64,000 nucleotides of DNA from Apiotrichum sp. Y4204 (GCA_025531455.1 JAMYHL010000019.1:581375-645374), one strand, 5' to 3'. Shown: positions 23,886 through 35,254, counted from the stretch's first letter. Notes: generated from the sequence alone by a model not told the origin. Translations and numbers: made by a program.

Positions 23886-24321
23886 TACATCAGCTTCTAG
23901 AATCCCAGATCTGCACGATTGTCGTGAGGAATAGAACATGGGGTCCGCCATAATAACCGGCAACGTATGGATGTCAAACTTGATGCTCGGCAGGTCTCAA
24001 GCCAGACGGCATGATGGTGACCAGTTGTCATTCATATGAAGCCTGCCGTACTCCCTCCCACGTTCAGTGGCCAGGCGCCATTTCCAAGCTCGACAAGTCA
24101 GTGCAGCGGCCACTACAGGCCCTACATGCCCTAGATGAGATGACGGAAATAGCCGACGGCGGCCGCAGATCCGCCGAGCCCCATAACCCAAAAACACAAT
24201 CTCGGGCGCGATTCCATTTTTGCTCCGCCAATCCTCCGTCAACTCTTCCGTATCCATCCACCACGCCCCAACCACGACATTCGGCACTCACTGAGGTCTC
24301 ATAATCTGCCGACGGGTGGCC

Positions 24322-26668
24322 ATGACGCCGAGCTCCTCTCCGGCATCGCGGCGCGCTGCGACCCCATCTTCATCCGGCACCGGGGAGGTCGGGACTGCGA
24401 GCGGCACCAACAACAGCAAGACTGCCAAGGGACAGACGTGCGATAACTGTCGGAAACGCAAGGTGGGTGATCCGAGCTGAACATATTCAGGCTTTGCAAA
24501 CGGGAGCTAGCGCATCCTGAGTCTCAGCCCTCAGCCCAAGCAGCTGCTCACCCCAGATCAAATGTGTCGACGGCAGGGGAGGACTCGAGCCATGCGTTGG
24601 GTGCCGCAATCTCCAGATCGACTGTACCTACGACTATGTTCGTAAGAAGCCCGGGAGGAAGAACTCGTGAGTAGGCCGGATTGAATAGGATGTTGGCGGC
24701 TGGGACTTAAAGATGACGGCTTGCTGAACACCCCCAGGTTTGCTCTGGCCCTCAAGAACGCGCAGGCTCAACGGCGGCAACAGGAGGAAGAGCGGCACAA
24801 TGAACACAGCAGTTCAATAGGACGGATCCGCCAGTCTCACCTCCGACAGTCGTACACACCGTATGGAGACAGTGTATTGCGGACGGATGCGCACTCCACT
24901 CGACTCGCTGCCTCCCCGCTAGCCGGTCAGCAGATACCATCGTCGCCAATGTCGAGCATACCGATGGATGGCGAATACGACTCGGTCCACTCTTCCGCAA
25001 TCTCTAGCTCCTTACGAAGCCCATACGGCGCACTCCACAGCTCACGGCCCAGCCCTGGAAACGGAGGACTAAGCTGGCTTAACTCGATATCCATGTTGGA
25101 CACGTCCATTCTCGGGCCGGGAATGGATTTTGGATTTGAGATAGGTAGCCGTACCACTCAGCTAGCGTCGGAGCAGGCGCGGCTACTGTTTCTTGAGTCT
25201 CCAGAAACTATCCCCCTTCAAAACTCGGGAACGACGTCTATTGCAGCGCTTCGAGAAGCCGCGACACTCAAGGAACCGCAGCTAGAGGACGTGACCTCGT
25301 GGGCCAACATATCTCATTACATTTCCCTGTATCTCCAGTTCCTTTATCCCATCCTTCCTCTGGTTCACCGGCCCACATTCGCGGAGAATCTCGCGACACG
25401 CCTAGACTTGAGAGATGCCGATTTCCGCGCACTTCTCCTCAGTATTGTCGCGTTTACCATCTCCCAGCTCCCGACCTCGCGCCTGACGACGGACGTGTTT
25501 GATGTCGAGGGTCTCAAACACCTCCAGCGCAAGTGCCACCGCGCAAGCCAGGCACTCCAGCGCACATATCACGGACAGGTGACTCTCACGCAGATTTGTA
25601 TCATTATCTTGTGAGGATGGGTGGTTTCGAACCGTGCTGACAGATGTAGCGACAACTTCTACCTCCTCTCCATTGGATTAACCCACACCGCTGCAGCGAA
25701 ACTTGGCGAAGCGGTTCAGCTGGCTTTCAGTCTTGGAATCCACAGCGACAGCCGGACTGCAGCGCTAGGACTCGATCCCGTGGAAGTCCAGCTGCGGCGA
25801 CGCGTCTTCTGGCAGCTGTACGCGAGTGACAAGTGCGTTCAAGTGCGGGAAGATTGAGTGCTGATGTCAAGAACCCGTGCGATTCCAGGCAACCCGATGC
25901 TGATCAACGACTTCCAGGGCGTCTGCTCGTACCCCGAGGCAGTAGATGACGACTTTATTACTTCGCAAGGCATGTTCCCACAGCCTCCGACACGCACCTC
26001 ATTTCTGATCGGGTTTGTCGCTGTTTCAAAGCTATTTCGAATCTTGTCAGAGTGCTTCTTTCACCACCGCTGCATCCTTTCAGATATGCGCTCAATAAGC
26101 CTGGAATGGACAACTGATGCTGAGGATCGGGTGCACCAGCTTCTCAATCAGCTACCCGAGGCTATTCAGGATCCCAATACGGTGCGCCTCGAGGCGAGCC
26201 GCCAGGTCTTTGCCACGCAGCGCGCGAATATCCTCATCACGGCCGCGATCGTCAAGTTTGCACTTGTGAGTACGCCTGTGCGATCTCGTCTCACCCCAGT
26301 ACGACCTCCGCTCAGCGCTTGATGTCAGTGAAGAGCAACTATCCCGCGAACGCGAGACGATAGCCCGCGAGATCCACAGCCTTCTCATGAGTATCCCTGT
26401 CGAGGACTTGGCCTCCAACGGAGAGTCCGTGCGGGGCAAGGTGTTCCACATCGCGTGTGCCCTCTGCGGCCAGGTGTCGACGCCAGGGACGGACACGGAC
26501 CTTGTCCGCGACTGGTGTGATATGGTGAGTGTAGGACCCTGAAGCCATAGCTGAGACCAGTTTTCGGCGATTACATTCGTGCAGATGCCACTGCCGCCGC
26601 CGGAGACACCCCTTGATGATAGGGTGAACGCGCCGCCCCAATCGGAAAGTAATGCTGCAACTGGTTGA
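24322..26668 (+). CDS. Zn2Cys6 fungal transcription factor
   Basis: Predicted 669-residue nuclear regulator. Exons are 24322-24462, 24557-24666, 24738-25610, 25650-25832, 25872-26265, 26300-26524 and 26585-26668. The binuclear cluster spans the first intron: CDNCRKRK then IKCVDGRGGLEPCVGCRNLQIDC, giving C-x2-C-x6-C-x9-C-x2-C-x6-C, with a longer middle loop than the usual pattern. A basic linker VRKKPGRKN follows. The middle region matches the fungal-specific transcription factor domain: FLYPILPLVHRPTF, DFRALLLSIVAFTISQLP, SIGLTHTAAAKLGEAVQLAFSLGIH, RRRVFWQLYASDKTRAI and GNPMLINDF. The overall shape is like the AmyR/MalR group. It is divergent from the Baeyer-Villiger monooxygenase, so a local regulatory pairing is plausible but unproven. 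Confidence 0.88.
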
Positions 26669-27462
26669 AACAACCGAAGTGCCCTAGAGAGTTGTAACGC
26701 CAGTGTTCAATGACCGTCCTCATGCCGGGCCATGCATAGGAACTATTGTATTGTTGGACCGCGGACCGTTTGTGCTGGTCGAGATCGTCGTGATGCTATG
26801 GTGTCTGGCCGGAGGAATGGCGGAAGATACTCGGCTAAATTGGTCCACCTTCATCAACCACAGGGCGCCTCCACCTGCTTCATGGACGCGTGTTTGACAC
26901 TCAATAGATGTGTCTCGCTCAACTCGCAACATCTGAACATTCCGGATATCGGTCTATTGTCTTTGCCTCCTTCATGGACTGTCACATAGCCTTTAAGGAG
27001 CCGAATTCGGGGCGGCGATCCAGGCAGTCATCGAAGAAGGGGCCCGTCGGCACGCCCCTGTTGTCTCCCAACACCCGCTTCACCCGTGAGACTATGTGTA
27101 TATGTGGAACAGTGCTTGATGGGCGCAGCGTGTCATGCAGGCTGCTTAGGCCTTGCAGCCTTGCAGTGTGCATAACGTGTGGTGCCAAAAGTAAGCGCCT
27201 TGCAGACAGAGTGAAGGAAGGACGAAGGCGGATGCACATCAGCCGCGTCCGCCGCGTCCAAGCATTAAGGGCAGCCCTAAGCGCTCCGTGGTACATACAT
27301 TGAAGTACCCAAGTCTTCTTTTGATCCTTTTATGGAGAGATGCCAACCTTGTCATTCTTTCTTGTTTTGTTTTCATTCCTCCTTCTTCTTTCTCTTCTAT
27401 TCCCATTCTCTTTCACCATCTCTCTCCTTCTCTTTTATTGGGCGCTTCCTCCTTTTCTCCCC

Positions 27463-27500
<38 letters not shown>

Positions 27501-27702
27501 TTTATCCTCACTCTCCATCGATTAATCTTTCCCCCTCTTCCATCATTACCCCACCCTTCTCTCTCCATCACCCGCTCTTTGTCTGTCACCTCTCACACAT
27601 ATTCAACCACTGCCGTCCTTCCGTGCCGTCAGATACCTCGCTAAATTTACCGTTTCCTCCCAGTTCGCCCTTCTTCGCATCCACTGAGGTCGAGCGACAC
27701 TA
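26669..27702. other. intergenic with long pyrimidine tract
   Basis: The first 600 bp show nothing recognisable. From about 27340 to 27690 the plus strand is almost all pyrimidine, including a (CT) run at 27471-27496. This is the leader or promoter of the next gene. Confidence 0.6.
27471..27496 (+). repeat. (CT)13 microsatellite
   Basis: Uninterrupted CT dinucleotides inside a pyrimidine-rich stretch about 210 bp upstream of the following start codon. Confidence 0.9.
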
Positions 27703-29195
27703 ATGTACTCTTACTATTCAAACTATTTCATCAGGTTCCCCACATGGGAGGACCGTCCCGAGGTGCGAGACCTCGCCCACCGCGTCTGGTCCATTCCGCA
27801 TCTTCGTCGATCGATCATCGCCGAGCTGTCTGATGTCGATTATCAACAGCCTCCCCCGTTTTTGTTGAGATTTCCCCCTCGCAAGGCTGTCGAGCTTTTG
27901 ACTCTCGACCGCGCCACGTTCTTTGACGCTGTCGATGTCGTCTATCATTCCATCAAGCTCAGCAAATACCTCTCGCATTATAGTTCGCCCTTAACACCTC
28001 TAGTAAGTACAGTGTACCCCGTCATTAGCGACTAGAAAGCGTGCTGTAAGCGAGCCAGCTTCTTGTGCTGTCGCATGTTGCACCGTCGCATTTTGTCTTG
28101 TCACCTACTTTACACAGGTTCATCCTCCCCCCCCCTCTAACACAAAGCTTACCTCGGGCTCGGCTCGAGCTGTACCGCCATAGTGTGAGGTATATTGATC
28201 TCCGTGGCAGTCTTCCGTTGTGCGTAGGTCTTCAAGGCGGTTTCCCTGCACTTCTTGAGCGCTTCCCTCGTCTTCAGGGAATTGTATGGGAACTTCACGA
28301 GTCCCCCGCCACGATGACCCGCACCATTGCAAACGGGGAGCCAGCTTTCGACATTACAATCAAGTCTGAGATCTTTAACGGCACTGGAAATCCGGCGCGG
28401 CTAGCTCGATACGCTCACGGCATTCCAGGCCAGGTTCAATTAAACTATGACCTTCACGTCGTTATGCTGCCACGGCTCTGCAAGTCTCTCGAAAGCCGGA
28501 TTCGGCCAATTCTTCTCGAAAGCATCAAAACGCTCTGCTTTGGACAGAACGATATGATAGACCCGAATTTAGGTGACACAACGCTTCTCTCCTTGCAGAA
28601 GATTCTCTCAGCACGGGCTGCCGTCGGGTCTCAACGCATTCCTACACTTCGGTTATATCCAATCATATCCTTCAACAGTTTTCACACCCTCACGGACGCA
28701 GTCGGTCTGGACGTTGAAGATCTCGACGCCGCCGTGCATTTGGACTGTTCGAAAGAGACACTGGCGGATCTTCTTGCCAACTTCAAGTGGTCACGGTACA
28801 AGCGCCTTCGTAGACTCAAACTCACCGTCTGTCTCCAGGTGGAGAACTGGCCCTCACTGGAGCACGTGTGTTATCCCGCAGGCTCCTCCCAACGGTTAAA
28901 TGTCGATCCTCCTGTCTACACAGGCGATCTCGACCAGTTCATTCTCTCTTTGCAGGCCGATGTGGACGACGACTATTTGTATCACGCCCAATCCCGACGG
29001 TCCTGGGTGCTCAACTACCTCCCCAAACCCAGCGAGATCGTCAACTCCATTATTGCCATTGCCGGCACTTCAGCGCACATTTCCTGTGAATGGGACGAGG
29101 ATGCAATGCCCAGGCCCGATTTCACGCCCTATTCCTTGTGCTGTTGCCCGCATAACCATCTTATGGAGACGGAGCTCGCGAAGCACACACATTAG
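27703..29195 (+). CDS. unrecognised 478-residue protein
   Basis: Exons are 27703-28002 and 28059-29195, with a 56-nt intron whose removal joins SPLTPL to LLVLSHVAPSHFVLSP. The protein begins MYSYYSNYFIRFPTWEDRPEVRDLAHRVW (shown here only as its first part) and contains a leucine-rich, beta/helix-alternating middle, for example SVRYIDLRGSLPLCVGLQ, RLRRLKLTVCLQVENWPSLE and LEHVCYPAG. That periodicity is reminiscent of the LRR-like part of fungal F-box proteins, but no F-box is visible at the N-terminus. A Cys-rich end (SLCCCPHN) is notable. No signal peptide or membrane helix is seen. I cannot assign a function; a lineage-specific expanded family is possible. Confidence 0.7.
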
Positions 29196-29693
29196 CAGCA
29201 GCCGAGCTGGAAGCGGAGCCCGCGTAACGATTGAGCAATTCAAAGATGTCGACAAGCAGAACGAGGGCGCGAACTTCAGACCCGTGGCAAGCTGGCAAGA
29301 CTAGAGTACGACAGAAACCGTCACACGAGCGAAGCGATTTATTACTGTATTGCGAGAAGATTCAGTATCGCGGGATTAACTAAGTGTTTGTACTTGATTG
29401 AGATGTATCGACAGCATTGGGTCCGCGATAGGCCAACAAATTTCAGGTGATACAGTATGGGACTTTTTCATCTAACGAACCATGGCTGTTGTATGTGGCA
29501 AGACGTCTGTGATTCATGAACCCACGATCACACGATGGGGCTTGAGCGTTTCAACCCGCTGGTCTTCTTCTCTGGGAATGGGGAGCTCCGCGTGTGGCCC
29601 CGCGCTCACGTTCGCGGTCTCGCGGTCTCGGCACCCAGCGTACCTCAGCGCGCCGGCGCTACGGCCCGTTCAGTCCACAAAAAACAGAAGACA
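29196..29693. other. intergenic, nothing recognised
   Basis: 3' flank of the previous gene up to tRNA-Gln. No gene seen. Confidence 0.4.
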
Positions 29694-29790
29694 AGGTCCC
29701 ACTGGGAATCGAACCCAGATTACAAGAACGACTTTCCGTTTATAGGGGAGAAATCAGAATCTTATGTACTAACCGTTATACGATGGAACC
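29694..29790 (-). tRNA. tRNA-Gln (CUG) with intron
   Basis: Read on the minus strand. The acceptor stem GGTTCCA pairs with TGGGACC (U-G allowed). The D arm is GTA..TAC. The anticodon stem TAAGA pairs with TCTTG. The anticodon CTG is at 29755-29757 (complement), preceded by TT and followed by A. An intron of about 25 nt (29729-29753) follows base 37. The T arm is CTGGG-TTCGATT-CCCAG. Confidence 0.93.
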
Positions 29791-30394
29791 ACTAATAGTT
29801 CCGGAGCACGTGATTTCCCGCCCCCGGAGATCGCATCCATCTCCGTGCCAGCTGCATGTGGCCCCCACGCGATGAACTGCGAATGCCCAAGTTCCAAATG
29901 TACTTGAAACTACCGTGGAGTGCTGCGAGGCAGGTGCGCATCCGTCTGGCCTTCCGGGTGGCGGGAATGGCAGAAGAGAGCAAAAGCAAAGACATTCGAC
30001 CCCTGTCCGGCTCAAACTGCCGACCCCGCCGTGAACAGACAAGTTGCTGTCCATTGGTACGATAATACTGGCGAAGAGGATGGAGGAGAAAGTCGAGGTG
30101 CGTCGCGGCGCAAGGCTCAAAGCGGGGGTGCAGACGACGAGGAGGTGGGGCGAGGACCGGCGGACCTAGGGCACGACACTGTCCGCCTGGCGAGTAGGTA
30201 ATATGTCCCATCAATGAGTAATTGCAAAAGAGGAGGAGCGTCCAGGATTGCTGTTAGTTAACAATCAGCAGCCACAACAGCCTGGACCCCGTTAGTATTC
30301 CCAGACCGCACAGATACTGGTACATGCACTCTCCGTCTTGACAACCCTAACTCGAGACTTGACACTCGGGGACAACACTGCCTATGGCAGCCTT
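29791..30394. other. intergenic, nothing recognised
   Basis: About 600 bp upstream of tRNA-Gln and downstream of the next minus-strand gene. Short frames only. Confidence 0.4.
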
Positions 30395-31493
30395 CTACTT
30401 GACAGCAGCCTTGCCGACGGCCCAGATACCCTTGCCGGTATACTTGATCGCCCCGCCTGCCGCCTTGGCCGCGCCACTGCCGACGGTGGTCAACGCCTGC
30501 TGTCAGTCCCATCTCTTCTGTTACACCCACTTTATCACGCTTGCTCGCGTCGTTGACCGAGTCCCATCCCTCCCGGGCCGCCTGGCTGGTGGACTGCCAC
30601 GCGGTCGCGGCGCCCGTGCTCGTGCTCGTCCACGCAGAGTTGAGCCCCTCGGACGCCCACGCACCCCACGACTGCGCCGGCTTGCCATCCTCGGGCTCGC
30701 GCTCCGACGGCGGAATGTACCGCCCCGTCGTGGGATCGCGCGAGGCGCGCGCGACAGCCGCACGCTCAGAGGGCGGGATGTACCGCCCGGTCACGGGGTC
30801 GCGGGACGCGTGCAGCTGCCGGCCCTTGTCGTGCCGGTCGTGCCCTTGCGCGTGGTCAGTGCGCCCGCCAGTCCACCCGTGCCCGTGCTTGTCCGCTCCC
30901 GAAGAAGTAGACCCCGCAGGCGACGCCGTGCGAGGAGGTTCCGGCTCGTGCCGCTCGTGTCGCCCAAACCAACCGCGTTTCTGCTCAGCTGGCGCTGGCG
31001 CCCCGTGCGCGCCACCGGGCAAGCTTGCGTTCGAGTTTGAGCCTGGGTGCGCGTTCTTGTTTCCAAATCCCCATCGCGATCCTGATCCCGATCCCGAGCC
31101 CGAGTTTGCGGGCGGGGGGATCTCCGAGTCCGAACCGCGCGTCCAGCACGACGGGCCCCCGCCAACAGGCGGGGTGGACTGGGAGTAGCCCGAGTGCGGG
31201 CGGTCGTACGAGTCGTGGCTGTATTCGGGCTCGGCGTGCATCTTGTTCTGAACGCTCCCCGACCATCCCTTGCGCTGCTGCTGCTGGGGCTGCGGGGGAG
31301 CGTGGTGGTACTGTGCTGGAGGAGGTGGCGGGGAGCCGTAGCCACCGTCCGCGTTGCCGTACGACCCATACCCGCCCGCAGAGGAGTAGGACATGCCTGG
31401 CGGGGGAGGGGGCGGGACGGGGGGTGCCTTCTTCGCGCCCTTGCGCAGCTCTTTGAGCGACTTGTAGGTCGTGGGTTTGTGCAGGTCGGACAT
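30395..31493 (-). CDS. low-complexity protein with RDPxTGRYIPPSER repeats
   Basis: Predicted 354-residue protein of unknown function. Exons are 30531-31493 and 30395-30496. The unspliced frame also stays open, but splicing a 34-nt intron gives a cleaner C-terminus, VGSGAAKAAGGAIKYTGKG, ending KAAVK, so I prefer it. The N-terminus starts MSDLHKPTTYKSLKELRKG and is followed by a PPVPPPPPPG run and Gly/Tyr/Pro/Gln-rich sequence. At about residues 230-270 there is a tandem pair of ASRDP(V/T)TGRYIPPSER. A Trp-rich stretch (WGAWASEGLNSAWTSTSTG) precedes the tail. The polyproline run could bind SH3 or profilin-type partners (inference). It is divergent from the RING-CH gene. Confidence 0.72.
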
Positions 31494-31905
31494 GGGGAGT
31501 TGGGAGGTGAGTGGTAGTGTTAGGGTGAGGGTGGGATTTGTGTCGTTTCCGACCGGTATTGGTGTCCCCGAGAGAAAGGCGAAAAGTGGGACGAAGCCGA
31601 GACAAACAAGAGAGAGGAGTGATATAGATGTGGATGTGGATGTGACAATGACAAGAAGTGAAACACTGCAAAAGTGCTCTCGATAGAGATGAAATGTACG
31701 TTATGTGCTCATCGACAGAGACAACGTCGGCCCCACTTTGGGTTCTCTGGGCGACTCGGCTTGGCACTGCCGTCCAACCTCCGGGGAGTCCAGCGGAGAT
31801 GCACATAATCTCCGCTCGCCACTCGAACGGCACGAGGTCATGGACAACGAACAACATGGCAACAACGACATCATCTCTGCTCTACACACCACACGACACT
31901 CCAGA
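31494..31905. other. divergent promoter region
   Basis: About 410 bp between divergent genes. Up to 67 codons of it (from 31705) are open in frame with the RING-CH gene and could be its true N-terminus. Confidence 0.5.
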
Positions 31906-33606
31906 ATGACTGACACGGCCGAAATCGACGAGGCGCGCGTAGAGGACGTCCTCCGCCGCTCTCTCTCTCTATCGCGGGAGGACTCTGCCGAGCCGCAACT
32001 GCTGCCGCAGCGGGAGCCGTCACCACAACGGAAGCCGCAACTGCCCGATATGGCTGACGTGGGCCGCAGCGCGAGCGCAATGTCGGGGACGGAAGCGTGG
32101 CCGAAGTTGGAAGATGAGAACGACAATGCAGGCGTTCCGCACACGCCGAACGATCCGCCAGATGACGAGACGAAACCCGACCCCGGTCTACCGGTACTCG
32201 ACCTGGAGGCCGAGATCAAGCCGACAGTGGACCGCGAGACGCCCCTCCGCGAGCTTGGCGACACCCCACCACCAGATCAGGAGACACCATGGTCGCCGTC
32301 TCGAGAATCTCCCGCAACGCCTGCAACCCCCAGAACTCCCATCACGCCGGAACCGCCAGAGGACGGGCGGCAGTGCCGCATCTGCCTGGGCGGCGTGGAG
32401 GACGAAGGCGAGCTCGGGCGGCTGATTAGTCCGTGTCTCTGTGCGGGGAGTATGCGCGTGAGTTCTGAACCGCGGAGCGAGAAGAATCGCTGACCACAGT
32501 ATGTACACGGTATGTGAACACTGCTGACCGTCACCGGCCTGACTTTAGTGAACTGCATCAACGAGTGGCGCGGCGCGGGCGCCAATGCCGTGAGTTGATG
32601 GAGGGAATCTACAGTAGTTGCTGACCCCAGAAATCTTTTATGGGTAAATGACTTTCTCTCTGCTCTCTGTCTTCTTATTCTTACTCCAGAATGCCCGCAG
32701 TGCGGGTACGAGTACCACATCCGTCGTACAGCGATGGTGGGGATCGCGACGTCGCGCCCCCTGCTTTTACTCCTCACATCGGTCATCTTTTTCAGCGCGA
32801 CGATGCTGGCAGGTCATTTGATGCTGAAATATCTTGTCGCCGTGATCCAGGCAGAAGAAGCGCTGAAGGCTGCAGCGGGCACAACGAAGAAGAAAGCACG
32901 CAAAAGAGACGACGAGTGGGAGTACCAGACCAACATCATTTTCCTTGGCGGCACGGCGCTCATCTACGATATCGTCGCCGAGGCCGTGCAGACCTTTGTG
33001 ATTATTGCAGGGGACGTTTACGACTATTTTTCTGACGGGGGCCGCTTGTCCAACTTTATGCTCTACATCCTCGTCCGCCTTCTTCTCGGCCTTGCCCTCC
33101 TCGGCTCGGTCTCGGGTCTCACCCTCCTCGCCTCTCTCTCCCTCTTCGCCCCCATGCAGATCATGTACGCGCTGCGGGGCACAGGACTGTTTGACGGTCT
33201 CCGCCGGCGCGTAAAGGACCGCAACCTCACCATCCTCGTCGTCCTCTTCGTCGCGGTGGGGATCGTCAACTCGGTTGTCCAGGTGTACGATTTCGTGCGC
33301 TCCGTCACGGCCAAGGTGCTGCGGTACGTCGAGACGCAGATTGTCGAGGTGCACTCCCCAGAGGCGCGTGCTGCGAGACGCCAGAACGAGCGCCACGCCG
33401 GCTGGTGGGAGCGCTGGTGGGCCGAGCGCCGCTGGCGGACGGCCGAGGGATGGCGCGAAGTCGCGCTGCGTGCCCGTATTGCGGTGAAAGAGTGGTTGCG
33501 GCAGTGGAAAAATGCGATTGCGGCGGGGTTTGCGGGCGAGCATGAGCCGCAACCGCAGCCGCAGCCGCTGCCTCGGCGCCGGGGCGTGTGGACGTGGGTA
33601 GGATAG
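31906..33606 (+). CDS. RING-CH membrane E3 ubiquitin ligase (MARCH-like)
   Basis: Predicted 510-residue ligase that would ubiquitinate membrane proteins. Exons are 31906-32457, 32500-32509, 32549-32589, 32631-32643 and 32690-33606, so two exons are only 10 and 13 nt. Splicing them in gives an intact RING-CH: CRICLGG, then SPCLCAGSMRYVHVNCINEW, then ECPQCGYEY, with ligands C-C-C-C-H-C-C-C. The N-terminal 150 residues are Pro/Glu/Thr-rich and disordered. After the RING there are about four membrane segments: PLLLLLTSVIFFSATMLAG, NIIFLGGTALIYDIVAEAV, MLYILVRLLLGLALLGSVSG and NLTILVVLFVAVGIVNSVV. A charged tail follows. In-frame Met codons at 31705 and 31843 are possible earlier starts; I chose the one with the most protein-like N-terminus. 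Confidence 0.88.
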
Positions 33607-34054
33607 TGGCTCGTGGGCGGAACGGTATGCCCGGAGAGCGGATACGTCGTGAATGAGTAACTAGGGTTGTAAAATAGGGCTTGGCGCAGCATCGGGACGA
33701 AGACATCATATGTAGCATGCAGCCATGGCAGAGAGCCAAATCAGAATTAGAGGAGACTCGCGACGAAGACCCAGGCCTGCAATCCCAAGCGACAACCGCT
33801 CTCCCCGTGCTTTCCGACAGGGCATGCGGCACTTGCTCATTCTTGTATCGATCCAAGACATACATCCATACAAAAACACAACCAGAAAATCCTCCTCAGC
33901 ATCAATAAAACTCTGATCACACAAACGCAGGCAGGGAATCAACGACCGCCTCGGCGACAGCGCCCGCCGCGGTGGCGTGTCGGTGCTTGTGCCGCTTGTT
34001 CGCGAGGTGATAGTCGCCAAAGAGCACCCTAGCGTAAGCGCCGAGCTCAAGCGG
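33607..34054. other. convergent intergenic region
   Basis: About 450 bp between the stops of two convergent genes. No gene recognised. Confidence 0.4.
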
Positions 34055-34459
34055 TCAAGCGCTGGGGAGCGAGAGGTACACGCCCGCGGGGACGACTAAC
34101 CCGACAACGAGGTAAATCATGGCAGCCCAGAAGAGCGCGCCGAGGAAGCGGCGCCGGGCGCGCGCCACCGCCAGGTCGTGGGGCGTGAGCACAATCACCA
34201 TCCCGGCGCCCTGTGCGAGCAGCGGCGTCTGCTGGGGGTACTGGCTGCCGTGGTGGCCGTGGCCGTGGCCGTGGTGGCGCGACGAGGAGGGGGCCGCGCC
34301 GGGGGGTCCCGAGTCTGGAGTCAGCGAGACAAGACGACGCGCGGCCTCGAAGAGATGCGATGGGAAGGCTCATCTCTCTTGTTTTGGCGACGAAGACTCA
34401 CACGGCGGGGGATCGGCGGCCGCGGCCTGGGCGTACGACTTGTTCTTTGGCGACGACAT
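34055..34459 (-). CDS. small His-rich membrane protein
   Basis: Predicted 105-residue protein, not recognised. Exons are 34402-34459 and 34055-34314, with an 87-nt intron. Start MSSPKNKSYAQAAAADPPP, then SRHHGHGHGHHGSQYPQQTPLL, a Gly/His patch with a PLL sequence like the dileucine motifs of lysosomal/vacuolar proteins, then GAGMVIVLTPHDLAVARARRRF and a single membrane helix ending AAMIYLVVGLVVPAGVYL. The basic RARRRF before the helix suggests the N-terminus faces the cytosol. An in-frame ATG at 34537 would add a Thr/His-rich leader (MTTTTTTTTT then HHHNHPPHHP). The organisation is loosely like BRI3-type small vacuolar proteins, but I do not claim homology. The His cluster could bind metal. 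Confidence 0.65.
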
Positions 34460-35254
34460 TGTGGATGCGGATGTGGGATGGTGAGGAGGATGGTTGTGAT
34501 GGTGAGGAGTGGTTGTGGTTGTGGTTGTCGTCGTCATTGTCTGCCTCTGGATGGCAGCGCATGGATCCGCGCGCGAGGCAGCTGGGTGGCGAATATTTGA
34601 TTCCGCTGATCGGCAGGCAACATTGTGGCTGATTAATGACGTCAGGAGAAGTGTCATCTCCCGATATGCGACTTCCAGAGATGCGGCCTCGGCTGCGGCA
34701 TACTCTGGATCTTTGTGTTTCGGTGTCGGCGATGGGGAGCGCGGAATAACAATAGCATAATCAGCTGACTGGACTGCCCCTCGGCGTTCTTCTATGCAGC
34801 TTGTAGCTGATTGCAATAAGGTTACTTCCGGCGGTGAGATGCGGCCATTAGTTGATTGTGTTATCCGCCTGGCCGGCCCAGAGAGACGCTAGTCGCCGCA
34901 CTAAGGGCCGAGTGGTGCGGGTGGTTAATTCGCCGCGGATACCCGTGCTCCCAGCGAATGCGGCGACTAACGCGACTCCAGTTTACAGCGATTGGTAAGA
35001 TGTGCACATTTCCCTGTGCAGAATCTGCGGCTTACTCTTATCCTACCATCTCGATCCGACGTCCACATATCGCCGAAGATTGTGCTCGACCTCGGGAAAG
35101 TCTGGCGCGACGCGTCGAGGGCCGGGAGATGGAACGATATATAACGGGCGAGGGGGGCTCGGGAGTCGATTCCCAGACATTGACTATCCAAGCTACACAC
35201 AACACGCTACACACGCAGAACTGAACTGAAAGGGACAGCATTATCGCAAGCACC
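34460..35254. other. divergent promoter region
   Basis: About 800 bp between the small membrane protein (minus) and the MFS exporter (plus). It includes a TATA box for the exporter. No gene seen. Confidence 0.45.
35138..35144 (+). promoter_or_regulatory. TATA box of the MFS exporter
   Basis: TATATAA 111 bp upstream of the ATG, followed by a CA-rich stretch that would make a normal 5' leader. Confidence 0.65.

Larger units (their letters stand above)
22611..24321. other. 1.7-kb divergent regulatory region
   Basis: Between the monooxygenase (minus) and the Zn2Cys6 regulator (plus). It holds a TATA box for the monooxygenase and a perfect 11-bp inverted repeat, listed separately. Short frames here are not convincing. 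Confidence 0.5.

Noticed and set aside
32500..32643. Broken RING-CH (pseudogene) interpretation
   Set aside because: Adding the 10-nt and 13-nt exons restores all eight zinc ligands and the reading frame.
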